Source: Gamsiella multidivaricata
Taxonomy: Eukaryota > Mortierellomycota > Mortierellomycetes > Mortierellales > Mortierellaceae
DNA: 64,000 bases
Reading direction: 5' to 3'
Assembly (NCBI RefSeq): GCF_025024155.1
Contig: NW_026251716.1
Span: 1-64,000 of the forward strand
A program made the translations under genes and the position numbers. The stretch's first letter is position 1. Every line of letters starts with the position of its first letter. Below, piece by piece: positions 11,788 through 22,279 of this stretch. The notes under the pieces were generated by a model, which worked only from the letters and a program-made list of their open reading frames with translations, did no database searches and was not told where the DNA came from.

Positions 11788-14079
11788 ATGGACAGACTGC
11801 TCAGTGGCGCCAATTGGGGCAGGAAAACGAACAATGACCATGACTCGATTCCGTAAGTGCTGACAACCCTCACTACCTGGGTTATCTCTTATTCGTTTTA
11901 TTGTGCCTCGAGACGAATGTCAAGGACAACATTCAGGAATACCTTGGAATGTCCTGGAGTACCCTGGAACACCCTGGGATTCGCAGGGATACTCGGATGC
12001 GAACCTGCAGGAACCAGGAGGAATGTGGCCCAGCACATCCCCCGCCAAGCCTGCGCTCTCATTTCAAATGACTTGAAGGGACGATGGCAGAGTCTACTTT
12101 TAAGGTTTTCTTATCCAATAGAGGTCAAGCTTGGCGGGGGAAGCACACAAAGGAATGACGGATGGCATGCAATGAAAGGGCGCGTATATGTTACTATCAG
12201 ACTGGACCAGGATGAACGATTCTCTACCGATGGGTGGCCATGACCCTGTAGAGGCACAGCAGGACGTTTTTCGACACAGCAGTTAGTGTGTTCTCGTGGT
12301 GGTTGCCGTTTTGAGCCTGCTGACTGCAGGCGGGCTTGCCACTGCCAAGAAACCAGCAAACCAGGACAACAAGTAGACTGATAGTGACCTCTTCCAACCT
12401 GATTTCGATCTTGGCATTGTAGAAGACGGAAGCAAATCGAGTCTCTGTTTATGGAGCTGCCACAGCTACGAGTAACTCCCAACGATGACAGTCGTTTTCA
12501 ATTGACACTTCAACTTGCCAACAATCCAGAATCGCCACTCTCACCTTCTTCGTCCATGAACAGCAACCATCATTCACCAGGGCATAACGACTCAACATCA
12601 AGCGCAAGGCCTTCAACAGCAACATTAACCATCTATCTGCCGCCAGGATTTCCTGAGGACGAGCCCAGGCTCACTATTCAGCCAACAGTCCGACACCTTT
12701 GGGTTAATGGGGCGACAACACCCTGTACAGTGACCGGACATGAACGACTGATGCCTGGCGGCTGGTCCACTCATGCGAACCTAGGCAGGATTGTCAAGGA
12801 GATTGTCGCCAATATTCAGAGGACAGGCGTTCTTGTAGGCGGTGGAAGCAGCGACGACGTAACGACTATGAACAACCATAATACCCACAATGGCGGCAAC
12901 ACCAACGCCAACCCAGCTTATGAAGAGTACTCACATAAACCACCACCGCCCATTCCAGGAATCCGATCCAAGAGCCTTGGTCAGTTTGGTAATCATTCTT
13001 CAACATCTTATTCGAATGTAAACGGCTCTCACTATCACCATACGGGTCAAGGAGGAGCATCGTCGTCTGGTGGTTACATGAGTTCTTCAAGTTCAGGAGA
13101 AGATACATCGGGCCACCATGCTCAGGCCCGGTCGAATAACGTCACTAATTCAGGTGTTTATGGGACGACCCTATCACCGGAGGCACGCCTTGTCATGGAG
13201 CTCTCGGCGGAACAAATCGATGAACTGTTGGAAAGTCCTATTGCGTTCGAGCACTTTTTCGATCAGTTGGAGGTCGTTGTTAACAGCCGGACACTCAAGC
13301 GGGAGTGGTGGCATGGGAATGATAATGTCGCTCGTAAGTGCAGCAGAATTATTATTTTTTTTCAGCCGCTGGGGCCTCTCAGTTGCGGTGCTCACTTGTA
13401 ACCTGGCACTGACAGTTGCTATCTCAATGCGGTGTCGTAGGTCGCACGTTGATGCTGGAGTCAGAAATGGCGGAACTTCAAAAGAGCACAGCGGAGGGCC
13501 ACGAAATAGCGAAGCAGCTTCAAAAGACATTGGAGGAGAGGCTTCAACAACAACAAGACGCACTTTGGGTAGGTCTGCAGTTCCTTCTTTCGAACAGGCA
13601 GTGCCTTTTTTTATTTTTTTTTATTCTATTTTTTATGATTTTAATTGACTCTGCTTCTTGTATTCACTTCGATGTAGCGATTCAAACCAGAGACGCTTCA
13701 GTCAAAACTACGGGCAGCAGCAGCAGAGTCGGACGAACTGTCGGAATCTGTGTCAGAATCATTTTGGGAGGGCAAGTTGGACCAGGAGAGCTTCATCCGA
13801 CAGTATCGGGACCTGAAGAAGGTGTATCACCTGAGGATGATGAAGAATGAGAGAATCGAGTCCATCCTTCGAAGCCATCCTTCTAGCACGGGTACTGGAT
13901 CTGGGCAAGATGGGCCAGGATCAACAGCAAACCCTGGATCTGCGGCAGGAGCGGGTTCAAGTGTAGGGATGAGAGGCGACGGAGGAGGGATAGGAGCCGG
14001 ATCAGGGACGGGATCAGGAGGGGCTGGAGGGTCATCTGGATCAGCGGGAGCCGCGAGTGATCCCTGGGTGATGCTCTGA
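11788..14079 (+). CDS. VPS37: ESCRT-I subunit Vps37 (VPS37A-like, UEV plus Mod(r) domains)
   Basis: Exons 11788-11852, 12423-13333, 13441-13568 and 13678-14079 give 501 residues. Vps37 acts with Vps23 and Vps28 in sorting ubiquitinated cargo into multivesicular bodies. After the start comes RRKQIESL, which resembles the segment before the UEV-like domain in human VPS37A. A UEV-like stretch follows (about 30-135, with LTIYLPPGFPEDEP and RHLWVNG). A Ser/Asn/Gly-rich linker with a PPPPIPG motif precedes a Mod(r) coiled-coil domain (about 273-433: LSAEQIDELL, then FWEGKLDQESFIRQYRDLKK). The tail is almost pure Gly/Ser. The first intron is 570 nt, long for this gene set, and could hide an additional exon, so the N-terminal ~22 residues are the least certain part. 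Poly(A) signals AATAAAATAAAG follow the stop. Confidence 0.83.
11936..11995. repeat. Degenerate 10-bp tandem repeat inside VPS37 intron 1
   Basis: Six consecutive 10-nt units follow the pattern GGRAT/C then a C/T-rich half (for example GGAATACCTT, GGAATGTCCT, GGAGTACCCT, GGAACACCCT). The period is not a multiple of three, which argues against a protein repeat. Confidence 0.75.
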
Positions 14080-14528
14080 TCACGTCAACTGCTCCGAGAG
14101 TAAAATAAAATAAAGACAAAAAGATAAACCTTCTGTTTGATCCTTTTGGTAGAGGGGACAGTTGGGGGGAGGATTGTCCTCATCTGACGCGCTTGAAGGG
14201 GGGGGGAAGACCTTTTGCTTTTCCGTTTGTAGATAACTTGCATTGGATTCGTTGCTGCTGCTTCTTACCCTGGGAATGGATCTGATCAGTAGCTATATCT
14301 AGACCACGCTGTCAAGGGACCGACCGTATGCCTCTCAATCAGGAGCGTCCGTTGCCGCCCATGAATCGCTCAAGTAATCTGTACCGACCAGACCTTAACT
14401 CAAAGCCGCGTGTTTGAGGTGCATGAATGGGGGGGGGTTTTTTTTTTCGCCGAGAGACGTTAATGACCCGAATGAGGGAGGGCGACACAGAACATGTCTT
14501 GTGGAGGATAATAACAAAGAGAGGGGTG

Positions 14529-14530
<2 letters not shown>

Positions 14531-14572
<42 letters not shown>
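14531..14572. repeat. (GA)21 microsatellite
   Basis: Perfect GA dinucleotide repeat, 42 nt, flanked by G-rich sequence. Confidence 0.95.
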
Positions 14573-14575
<3 letters not shown>

Positions 14576-15049
14576 GAATGGTGGGCTTTTGTTGCCTGTA
14601 CTCTCCCCTCCTCCCCTCCTCCCCTCTCCCCCGAGGGATAGAATGAATGGGAGAGAGAGACGGTCTGCGCCGAAAGGGGGCCTTTTCTTTCAAGAACCAC
14701 AAAGAGTTCCTTCAAACGGTGCAAACAAAACGTGGAGGCGGCGTCATCCAGTGGGGACACGAATCCCTATGGACGACAGCTATGATTTCAGCGTTTACGT
14801 CCAGTGTCGATCGAGGACGCGCGTCTTTGAAAGAGATGTGGTGGTACATAGACTGCGGGACGGGCGTGCCCGCTTTGGGTTCACGGTGATTGGATGGAGC
14901 GGGTAAACTTACCGTCGCACTTGCCTGCACAAACACAGCAAAATGGAATATAAAATAAGGGTCTATTCTTTTTAACGGTCCCTCTCAATATATTAACAGG
15001 ACACTGGTGGAAAAGTGGGCGTGGTCGAGCGGCTAGGACGCGTTTCTGC

Positions 15050-15073
15050 GGATGGGTCTATGTGAACCCATCC
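15050..15073. other. Perfect 8-bp hairpin, loop of 8
   Basis: GGATGGGT pairs with ACCCATCC around an 8-nt loop. It lies 18 nt after a sequence matching a tRNA A-box (15022-15032), but no B-box follows, so it is not called as a tRNA. Confidence 0.5.
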
Positions 15074-15410
15074 ATTGGGACTGTTGCACGAGGTTAGTGG
15101 AGAATGTGTGTGTGTGTTGGGAACCAATCGTGCGCTGTTAGGCGCATGCCGCTGCGCAGGCGGCTAACGTCACCTTGAAGCGGATGGATGGGGGAGATAG
15201 CCAGACATGCCCAATCAGTCCATCGGGAGGCGTGGGGGGAGGGCGCTAGGGACGTCCTCGATCGCGTCGGACTCCCTATGGGGCAGCAGGACCAAACCGA
15301 GACAGCGAGCGAGGAGAGCACGCCCCTCAATGGGGACGCAGGAAGCAGGAAGAAAGATCGAGCCATGGGTTTACGCCATCGGGGGAAATGCCAAGACATT
15401 GCAGGTTCTT

Positions 15411-15412
<2 letters not shown>

Positions 15413-15464
<52 letters not shown>
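15413..15464. repeat. (AG)26 microsatellite
   Basis: Perfect 52-nt AG repeat, 213 nt upstream of the ATG of the Asp/His-rich membrane protein, so within or next to its promoter or leader. Confidence 0.95.
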
Positions 15465-15467
<3 letters not shown>

Positions 15468-15677
15468 GTGTTGGAAAAGGTGCGGTCGAGTATGCGGTCT
15501 GCATCAGACGGGCGTAATAATAAAAAGGGCCCCCTCCCTCCCCTCCCCTCCTCTCCTCTCCCGCTATCCTCTTCTGCTCCCACACCGTTTGCCGCCAACC
15601 CTCCTCCTCTCCCTCTGCTTCTTCTTTTTACAGCACAGCACCAACAGCAGCAACAGCAGCAACGACTTACCGCAACC

Positions 15678-17582
15678 ATGGCTGACCATGGCTATCCCCA
15701 GGACGTCAAGGTCAACATGATCGACGACCACGACCACGACCACAACCGCGCCCCGCCCCCTCCCTTCTCCGCCACCGCTGACAGCGAGGCCGCGGTCCCT
15801 CTGCTCCCCACCAACGAAAAGAGCAACCACCCCGAGACTCCCGATCTCCCTGCCCGCAGACGAGGCCCCTTCGGTTGCTTCCGTTCTCATGGTCGCTGCA
15901 CTAGCGAGCAGTGTGCACAGCGCAAGGCCAGGGCTCGCAAATGCTTCCGACGTCTCATGGCCGCCGCCCTCCTTGTCTGGGTCTACCTTGCCTTCTTCGG
16001 CAGCGACGAGGACAGCGACAAGTGGGACTCGTCGTGGGATGGGAGACAGATCGAGCCGCTCAGGCCCTCTTCTGCAGTGGAGAACCAAATGGCCTCGGTC
16101 TTCAACCCCGCCGAGGAGATGGTCGGCAGCGACTGCACTCGCGAACTCGTCCCATGGGACGGACCCTCCGTGATCAAAACCAGCCACAAGAACATCCATT
16201 TGAACTTTGGAAAGGGCAATCTCATGTCCAACGTTGTTGTCCGCTCCGGCGAAGTCGAGATCCCATCCTTCTTTATCCATGCCAAAGTAACCAAGACTCA
16301 CCACCATCATAAAGATAAAGACGACGACGACAACGGCGATGACGACGATGATGATGATGATGATGATGATGATGACAACGATGACAATGACGATAACAAC
16401 GATAACGACGATAACGAAGAAGGAGAGGAGGGCCACCACAAGAAGCACGGTCTCCATCTCAAGTACGTCGAACACGAGCACGATGTTGAGGTTACCTTCT
16501 GGGCTGACCGCTATGTTCGTGATGGTAAGCACCATCACAAGCATCATCGGAAGCATCACCGCAAGCACCCTAAACACGATGACGAAGACGAAAACAAGGA
16601 AGCCCGCGACTACATGTACCGTTCCCACCACCGCAAGCACCATTACAAGCGCTTCTGTGCTCTCATCGATGTCGAACTTGTACTGCCAGCCAGTCAAGAT
16701 GACCACTACAATCTTACGATCAATGGTGTTGTCCTGACCACCAAGGTCGACGACGTTGAGGGCGTCTCCTTTAACAAGCTTATCCTCCGCTCTGTCGTCG
16801 GTGAGGTTAAGACAGGTGCTGTCCGAGCCAATGTTTTGGTCGCTGAGGTCGTTACCGGTGGTGCTTCGGTCGGCTCGCTTCAGGCTGCTTTGGAGGGTAT
16901 CCCACTGTTTGCCAAGGTCAGTGCTGCGGTCGGAAACGTCCACTTGCACGCGAAGACCACCGCTGTTGTTGTCCATGATGGTGATCACGATGATAACGAC
17001 GACAACGACGACGACAACGATGAAGACAACGATGAAGACTTTAAGGATATTGGTGGGGTGGGGCATCCAAGAACCCACCATCTGATCCTCCTCCATTCGC
17101 ATGCTGGCTCGATCGATCTGCATGTCACCGAGGCCTCTGACGACGGCGACGACGACGACGACAAAGATGGCAAGTGCAGCACCATTCCCGGAATGCTGGC
17201 TGTTCGTGCCCGTTCCTCAACCGGCCATGTCCACACCTCCATTGACTTGGTTAACGGTCGCAAGTTGAGTCTTAGGTCGAGCAGCACCAACGGCAAGGCC
17301 ACTGCCAAGGTCTCGGACAAGTTCTTGGGTGAGTTCGCGGTTGGTTCGTTGCTGAGAAAGGCCGAAGTGGTTGAAGCCGAGGACAGCAAGAGTGTGATCG
17401 AGTACGGGAAGTTCACGGTCCACTCGAAGCACGGCCGAAAGTTTATCCGCCACGACGACGACGACGACGACGATGATGATGATGATGATGAGGAGGAGGA
17501 CGAGGATAAGGCGGCCAAGCATGTCTACGGCAAGATCTTCTTGGGCAGTGCCCTTAGCGAGAGCAAGCTCGAATTCTTCTAA
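15678..17582 (+). CDS. Single-pass membrane protein with Asp and His tracts, function unknown
   Basis: Intronless, 634 residues. I do not recognise a named family. The start at 15678 has the context CCGCAACCATGGC; the frame stays open upstream only because of the AG repeat and C-rich DNA. A cytosolic-looking Pro-rich N-terminus contains a Cys/Arg cluster (about residues 60-92: RRGPFGCF, RKARARKCFRR). One hydrophobic segment follows (RLMAAALLVWVYLAFFG, about 92-108), suggesting a type II membrane protein. The large C-terminal part alternates beta-strand-like repeats (VRSGEVEI, LRSVVGEVKTG, HSHAGSIDLHV, ARSSTGHVHTS) with acidic blocks of Asp/Asn (gene positions 16318-16430, 16981-17042, 17140-17165, 17451-17511) and His/Lys blocks (HKHHRKHHRKH). 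The beta repeats resemble the repetitive adhesin-like fold of DUF4097-type proteins, which is inference. The tracts could bind divalent metals. Confidence 0.85.
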   Translation: MADHGYPQDVKVNMIDDHDHDHNRAPPPPFSATADSEAAVPLLPTNEKSNHPETPDLPARRRGPFGCFRSHGRCTSEQCAQRKARARKCFRRLMAAALLVWVYLAFFGSDEDSDKWDSSWDGRQIEPLRPSSAVENQMASVFNPAEEMVGSDCTRELVPWDGPSVIKTSHKNIHLNFGKGNLMSNVVVRSGEVEIPSFFIHAKVTKTHHHHKDKDDDDNGDDDDDDDDDDDDDNDDNDDNNDNDDNEEGEEGHHKKHGLHLKYVEHEHDVEVTFWADRYVRDGKHHHKHHRKHHRKHPKHDDEDENKEARDYMYRSHHRKHHYKRFCALIDVELVLPASQDDHYNLTINGVVLTTKVDDVEGVSFNKLILRSVVGEVKTGAVRANVLVAEVVTGGASVGSLQAALEGIPLFAKVSAAVGNVHLHAKTTAVVVHDGDHDDNDDNDDDNDEDNDEDFKDIGGVGHPRTHHLILLHSHAGSIDLHVTEASDDGDDDDDKDGKCSTIPGMLAVRARSSTGHVHTSIDLVNGRKLSLRSSSTNGKATAKVSDKFLGEFAVGSLLRKAEVVEAEDSKSVIEYGKFTVHSKHGRKFIRHDDDDDDDDDDDDEEEDEDKAAKHVYGKIFLGSALSESKLEFF

Positions 17583-17825
17583 GCGTATCTAGGCTGCACG
17601 TACACAGTTGTCTCGTCTATGATGGAAGTGGAGTGGTTTGTGCTCATTTGTACAGGCGAATGAGGCCATTCCGCAGTCCCATGCAACTGTTTCTTATAGC
17701 GGACATACAAAAAAAATTTAAATAAAACAAAAACATAAAAGCACAAAGGACGACTTGGGTGCCGGTACCTGACCGCTTCACCCTCTTTTCTCCATTACTT
17801 TCTTTTTTTTTGCATCCACTTCAGC

Positions 17826-19173
17826 ATGGCCGAATCATACTTGGCAAGTGTTCTTCTTGGACAAGCCTTGTTGTTGTTTTTCCATTGCTCTCCTTGCATG
17901 ATGACACAGGAAGAAGAAGAGGAAGACTGACATTTGTTTTCTACTGCACACCCTTTTTTTTTTTTTTCTTTCTTTTTCTTTTTCTTGCACAGCCCGTTAA
18001 GATTGCCGTTATCGGTGGCAGTGGACTCTACAACCTTGAGGGTCTCGAGGTCGTTGCCGAGGTCAACCCTGAGACCGTAAGTCTTTCTCATTGCTCGCCT
18101 GTGTTCTTTGTCCATTCGGACCCATGCGTCCATCCATACCTTGCATAGCTCAAGGTTTCAAAGAACGAACTCCAGCCTGTGAACATTCGTATTTTTTTTT
18201 TTTTTTTTTGCATGTGCTCACATCCTTCTACGCCTTCCCCTCCTCTTCTTTTCCCCCCCTCCTCTTTGTACCTGAATCGATCCTCGTTATTCATGAAACA
18301 TATGAACCCAAACCACCATGGACATACATCCCATACAACCGACGGACGACGCCACTCTTCCATCCAAACCAGCCCTGGGGCAAGCCCAGTGATGCCATCG
18401 TCATTGCCCGCACGAGCGCTGGTCAGCATGTGGCGTTCCTAGCCCGCCACGGCCGCGGCCACTACCTCACCCCATCCGAGGTCCCCGGCCGTGCCAACAT
18501 CGCAGCCCTCAAATCCCTCGGTGTCGAGATCATCATTGCCTTCTCCGCCGTCGGTTCCCTGCGCGAAGAACTCAAGCCCCGAGACTTTGTTCTCCCCTCC
18601 CAGATCATCGATCGCACCAAGGGGATCCGTCCGTCGACGTTCTTTGAAGACGGCATCGTGGCCCATGCCATGTTTGCGGACCCCTTCTCGGCCGTTCTCG
18701 AGGACGAGATCTGGAAGCAGCGCGAGGTGATCGAGGGCGGAGACTTTCATCGTCAAAAGACCCTCGTATGCATGGAGGGCCCTCAGTTCTCGACCCGGGC
18801 CGAGTCCCACATGTACCGTGCCTGGGGCGGCGATCTGATCAACATGAGTGCCCTGCCCGAGGCTAAGCTGGCGCGCGAGGCCGAGATTGCGTACCAGATG
18901 ATTTGCATGTCGACGGATTACGACTGCTGGAAGGAGCATGAGGAGGCCGTCACGGTCGAGGCTGTGGTCGCGAACTTGAAGGCCAATTCGAACAATGCTC
19001 AGCGATTGCTCGCCGCCATCTTGCCGGGGCTGCAGAACTTGATCGAGAGCGGAAGGGCTACGGAAGGGCTGAAGGGAAGCATGCGCTTTGCGTGTATGAC
19101 GGTGCCCGAGAAGCGCAATAAGGAGGTTGTTCAGAAGTTGGAGTACATCCTCCCTGGATACTATACCGTCTAA
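17826..19173 (+). CDS. S-methyl-5'-thioadenosine phosphorylase
   Basis: Exons 17826-17843, 17993-18076 and 18373-19173 give 300 residues. The enzyme cleaves methylthioadenosine with phosphate to adenine and methylthioribose-1-phosphate in the methionine salvage pathway (cytosol and nucleus). Motifs are the N-terminal phosphate loop VIGGSGLY, ARHGRGH, GSLREELKP, CMEGPQFSTRAESHMYR, NMSALPEAKLAREA and STDYDCW, all characteristic of this class II nucleoside phosphorylase. The first exon codes for only six residues (MAESYL) and is joined by an intron that appears to begin GCAAGT; a weaker in-frame GT donor 6 nt later would insert Ala-Ser. The core from VKIAVIGG onward does not depend on that choice. 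The gene converges with the septin gene. The stop is followed by AAAATAAAG. Confidence 0.92.
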
Positions 19174-19705
19174 ATGCTGATAGCACAAGACAAAAAATAA
19201 AGTAAAAAAGAAGACAACATAGAGACTTGCTACTGCAAACGATGTTAATTCGACCCTTGTAATTTATAATGTTTTGCTGTATTTATTTTTTATTTTCGGA
19301 CACCTTTGACAAAAGATGAAAGAAAAAAAAGTCAAGGAGAGGGAGAAGGATGAGGGTTTTGAGAAGGTTGTTTGCCAGAAACCAAGACCATTCCAACTCC
19401 ACCTCATCCTCAACATCCATGAAATGAACATCAAATGTTGTCTTCAAAAAAATAAAATAAAAACTGTATTAGTTAGGGTTCGAATAAAAGGAAAAAGAAA
19501 AGAAGGAAAAAAAAAATATATATCGCGCGCGCGTCCTTTGTTACGCCCTCCTCTTCATCATTGTCGTCGTCGTCCTCCTCCTCCTCGTCGTATCCCTTGG
19601 TATCATAGTGCTTCCTCTTCCAGGACAGTTCTAGTTAAAAAGCTGATTTTTTTTCTTTTTTTTGCTTTTTGTTTAAAAAAAAGTGTGTCAAATCCTCGTC
19701 AATGT
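19174..19705. other. Convergent 3' intergenic region
   Basis: Spacer between the 3' ends of the methylthioadenosine phosphorylase and septin genes. It is A/T rich with several AATAAA-like signals on both strands and a short alternating GC run near 19523. No gene is seen. Confidence 0.6.
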
Positions 19706-22279
19706 CTAATGATGGTGATGCTGCTGCTGTTGCTGCTGACCGCTCTCCTTCAAGGCAAGCAACTGCTTCGAGCGGAATGACTCGTAGTGGATCATGGCCG
19801 TAGTCTCAATCAGATCCTGCAGATGAGTGCGTGTCAAGAAGTTGCGGAGGTGAATGAATTCGCAATGGTTCTCGTTCTCGACTAGACGTTGTTCCAAAAC
19901 CAAAGCATGTTTTCCGATTAGTCTTTACTCTTCATTAAAAAAGGGGAGGGAAGGGGGAAGGAAAGGACACGCATTGCGAATGAATCTTGCTCCCTTACCA
20001 TTGATCACTCCCCAGCGGTTCTGGCGACCACGGACGGTCTTGCCATCGACAATGATGGTCTTTTCTGATCCAACTACAGCAAAGGGGATCAAATCCTGAA
20101 TGCTCTCGTTCAAGGCCTGGTCATGGTCATCATCCTCATCAGATGCATATGGGTATAGCTTAATGCTGTGGAAAGCCATCTCCTCCTTAATCTATTTGTT
20201 CGAAACAAGAACAAAAAAAAAAGCGCTGTTAGTAACCAGGTACATGGGTTGAGTTCAACGTCAGATTGCCGAGTGCATAATGGTCTCATAAACATACGCG
20301 CTGCTTGAACGCGATGCGCTCCTCAATAGTCAAGGAGTCCGACTTGGCAATAACGGGGACAACGTTGACGACCTCGGTCAGCTTCTTGAGGACAACAATA
20401 TCAATTGGCTTCAATCTATCCAGCACCATCCATAAATAGAGGAGATTATTATTTTTTTGTGAGCACGCATTTTCTTAGGCCCTTCCAAATGCATGCAAGC
20501 ACAAAAAAAGAGCAAGAGACAATCTTACGAGTGACCAGTGGGAGAGATGAAGAACAGGCAGCAGTGGATACGGGTGTCCTGGATGAAGCGATCACGCATG
20601 GCAGTCAACTCCTTGCGAAGGAAGGACGAGTGCTGGTCCTTGATGTACTTGATGATGGGCTCCCAGCTGTAAAGTTGTCAAAAAATAAAAAAGTTAGAGA
20701 TCGCATTTCACATATCTCTGACATGCACAACAATCCTGGAAGGTACAGGGCAAGCAATAGTCGGACGCTTACCAGTTCTCGTTGTTGACCTGGTCACCGT
20801 ATCCGGGAGTGTCGACGATGTTGAGTCTCAACTTGACTCCGTTCTCAATCACGGCTAAGTTGCGAAAGGGTACAAGAATGTGAATATCATTAGTCAGAAT
20901 GGTCTTAGTACGCGCTCACTGCGTTAGTGCCGCGTTGAAAGAAACACGCGAAAGACGATCTAATCCGTGCACAACTAGGATCTGGGTTTAGGTTCGAGCT
21001 GAGTACCCACTCCTCTCCCCGGCAGCCATGCTGCCACCAGTGGCGTAAGCTCGGTGAGAGTGAGAATGAGGTGGCGTTGATTTGTTCATCCATCCCAAAA
21101 GGAAGGAGAGGGACGAGCCCCGTGGCTCTCAATCTGTCCATTCCAATTATGTGTATGTGTGTCTGTGGCTCCTTGCTCTGATTTTGCTGCCGGTGCTTGC
21201 TTCCTTTGATATTCCCTCCTATTTTCTGTAAGCCCTTTTGTCCCACTCTCCTGCGATTCGAGTTGTTGCCGGCAGCAGAAGAAAGAAAGAAGAAAAAAAT
21301 GCTTAAAGAGCAATAGGTCTCTTCCCATCAACTCCTTCTTTCTGCAGTTATATCGAAAGATACATCTCTGCTGCAGAAAGAGAGAAGGACCGGTGCATTT
21401 CTTTTCGCAGGGCAGAAACGAGCTCGCTCAACTTCCAGAGCCAAAGACAAAATTAAGTCGAGCTGAGAGAGCCCAGCCGGAAATAAAGAAGAGATTTCAA
21501 TAAAAAGAGACAACGCAGAAAACCCAAACCGGGTGTAAATGAAAAATAGAGCGAGTGCGAAATGAACCAGGCCAAGAGAGGAGGTTGAGGAGTATATGGA
21601 GGGCCATTGAAGGAATGAGGAAACGAGCGTGAAAGACGCACTTCAGTAGAGTGTATTCCTTTGCCCTGGGGTCCCCTGAACAAAACCAAGGCCATTTTTG
21701 ACCCGAATACAGTCGCCAACAATAGATGGAAATTGTTGAGTGTTGTCTGCAGGAGGTGTTAGATTGCGTTTTTGTTTTTGTCCAGAAAGACTTACTCTCG
21801 GTGAAGGAGTGGATCTCGACGGTCTGACGGGTGGGTTCATCAGGCTGGGTGCGGCCCTTGGAGTCGATCAAATGAGAGGCGAAGATGGTGTTGATCAACG
21901 TGCTCTTGCCCAAGCCGGATTGACCTTTTAATAAGGAAAGGCAAGATAGAGAACGTTAGGTACGATTCTCGCGCTTATCAGGAAATGAGATACGACATTT
22001 GTAATCGGGACTCACCAACGACCATGACATTGAACTGGAAACCGCGCTTAAGCAGCTTCTTTTCAATCTGGGATGTGATGGAGTCGAAGCCGACATAGCT
22101 CTGGAGGACAGGCTAGAGGTGAGACGATATCAAAAGGTGTATCAATCAGTAATTGAGAAGCAATTGAGTGGGATATGGCAACGTGGAGATGGCAACAAAG
22201 ACAGTAAGGGCGAGACGGCAATGGGATGTGGTGGCAAGAAGTGTTCTCTTACCTGGGATTGTTCTGCGTCAAGGCTCAT
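19706..22279 (-). CDS. CDC10: Septin, Cdc10-type
   Basis: Eight exons read from right to left: 22279-22253, 22112-22016, 21924-21796, 20854-20773, 20666-20529, 20415-20298, 20191-19999 and 19881-19706, giving 319 residues. Septins form heteromeric GTP-binding filaments at septa, hyphal tips and branch sites. Visible motifs: SYVGFDSIT at the N-terminus, basic KKLLKRGFQF, P-loop GQSGLGKS (residues 42-49), DTPGYGDQ (switch II), AKSDSLT (G4) and the septin-unique element with WGVIN and HLQDLIETT. The length and the lack of a C-terminal coiled coil fit the Cdc10 class; the protein ends right after KQLLALKES with Gln6His4. Intron 3 (20855-21795, 941 nt) is several times longer than its neighbours. 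Class assignment is from motif recognition, not a tree. Confidence 0.88.

Larger units (their letters stand above)
14080..15677. other. Repeat-rich intergenic region
   Basis: 1.6 kb between VPS37 and the Asp/His-rich gene. It holds two perfect GA microsatellites (14531-14572 and 15413-15464), a G-run near 14428 followed by a T-run, a perfect 8-bp hairpin at 15050-15073 and a C/T-rich leader before 15678. The long open frame through the second microsatellite exists because (GA)n has no stop codons; it is not evidence of coding. Confidence 0.6.

Noticed and set aside
15017..15090. tRNA-like sequence with a perfect A-box match (TGGTCGAGCGG) and a downstream hairpin
   Set aside because: No B-box (GTTCGA) follows, no acceptor stem closes, and the hairpin is not at the position of a T arm.
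15207..15677. N-terminal extension of the Asp/His-rich protein through the AG repeat
   Set aside because: The frame is open only because (AG)n encodes Arg-Glu without stops. The ATG at 15678 has a strong start context, and the upstream part is low-complexity leader.
16315..16430. GAC/GAT repeat tract read on other frames as long open frames (poly-Val/Ile on the minus strand)
   Set aside because: These are shadows of the Asp/Asn codons of the plus-strand gene.
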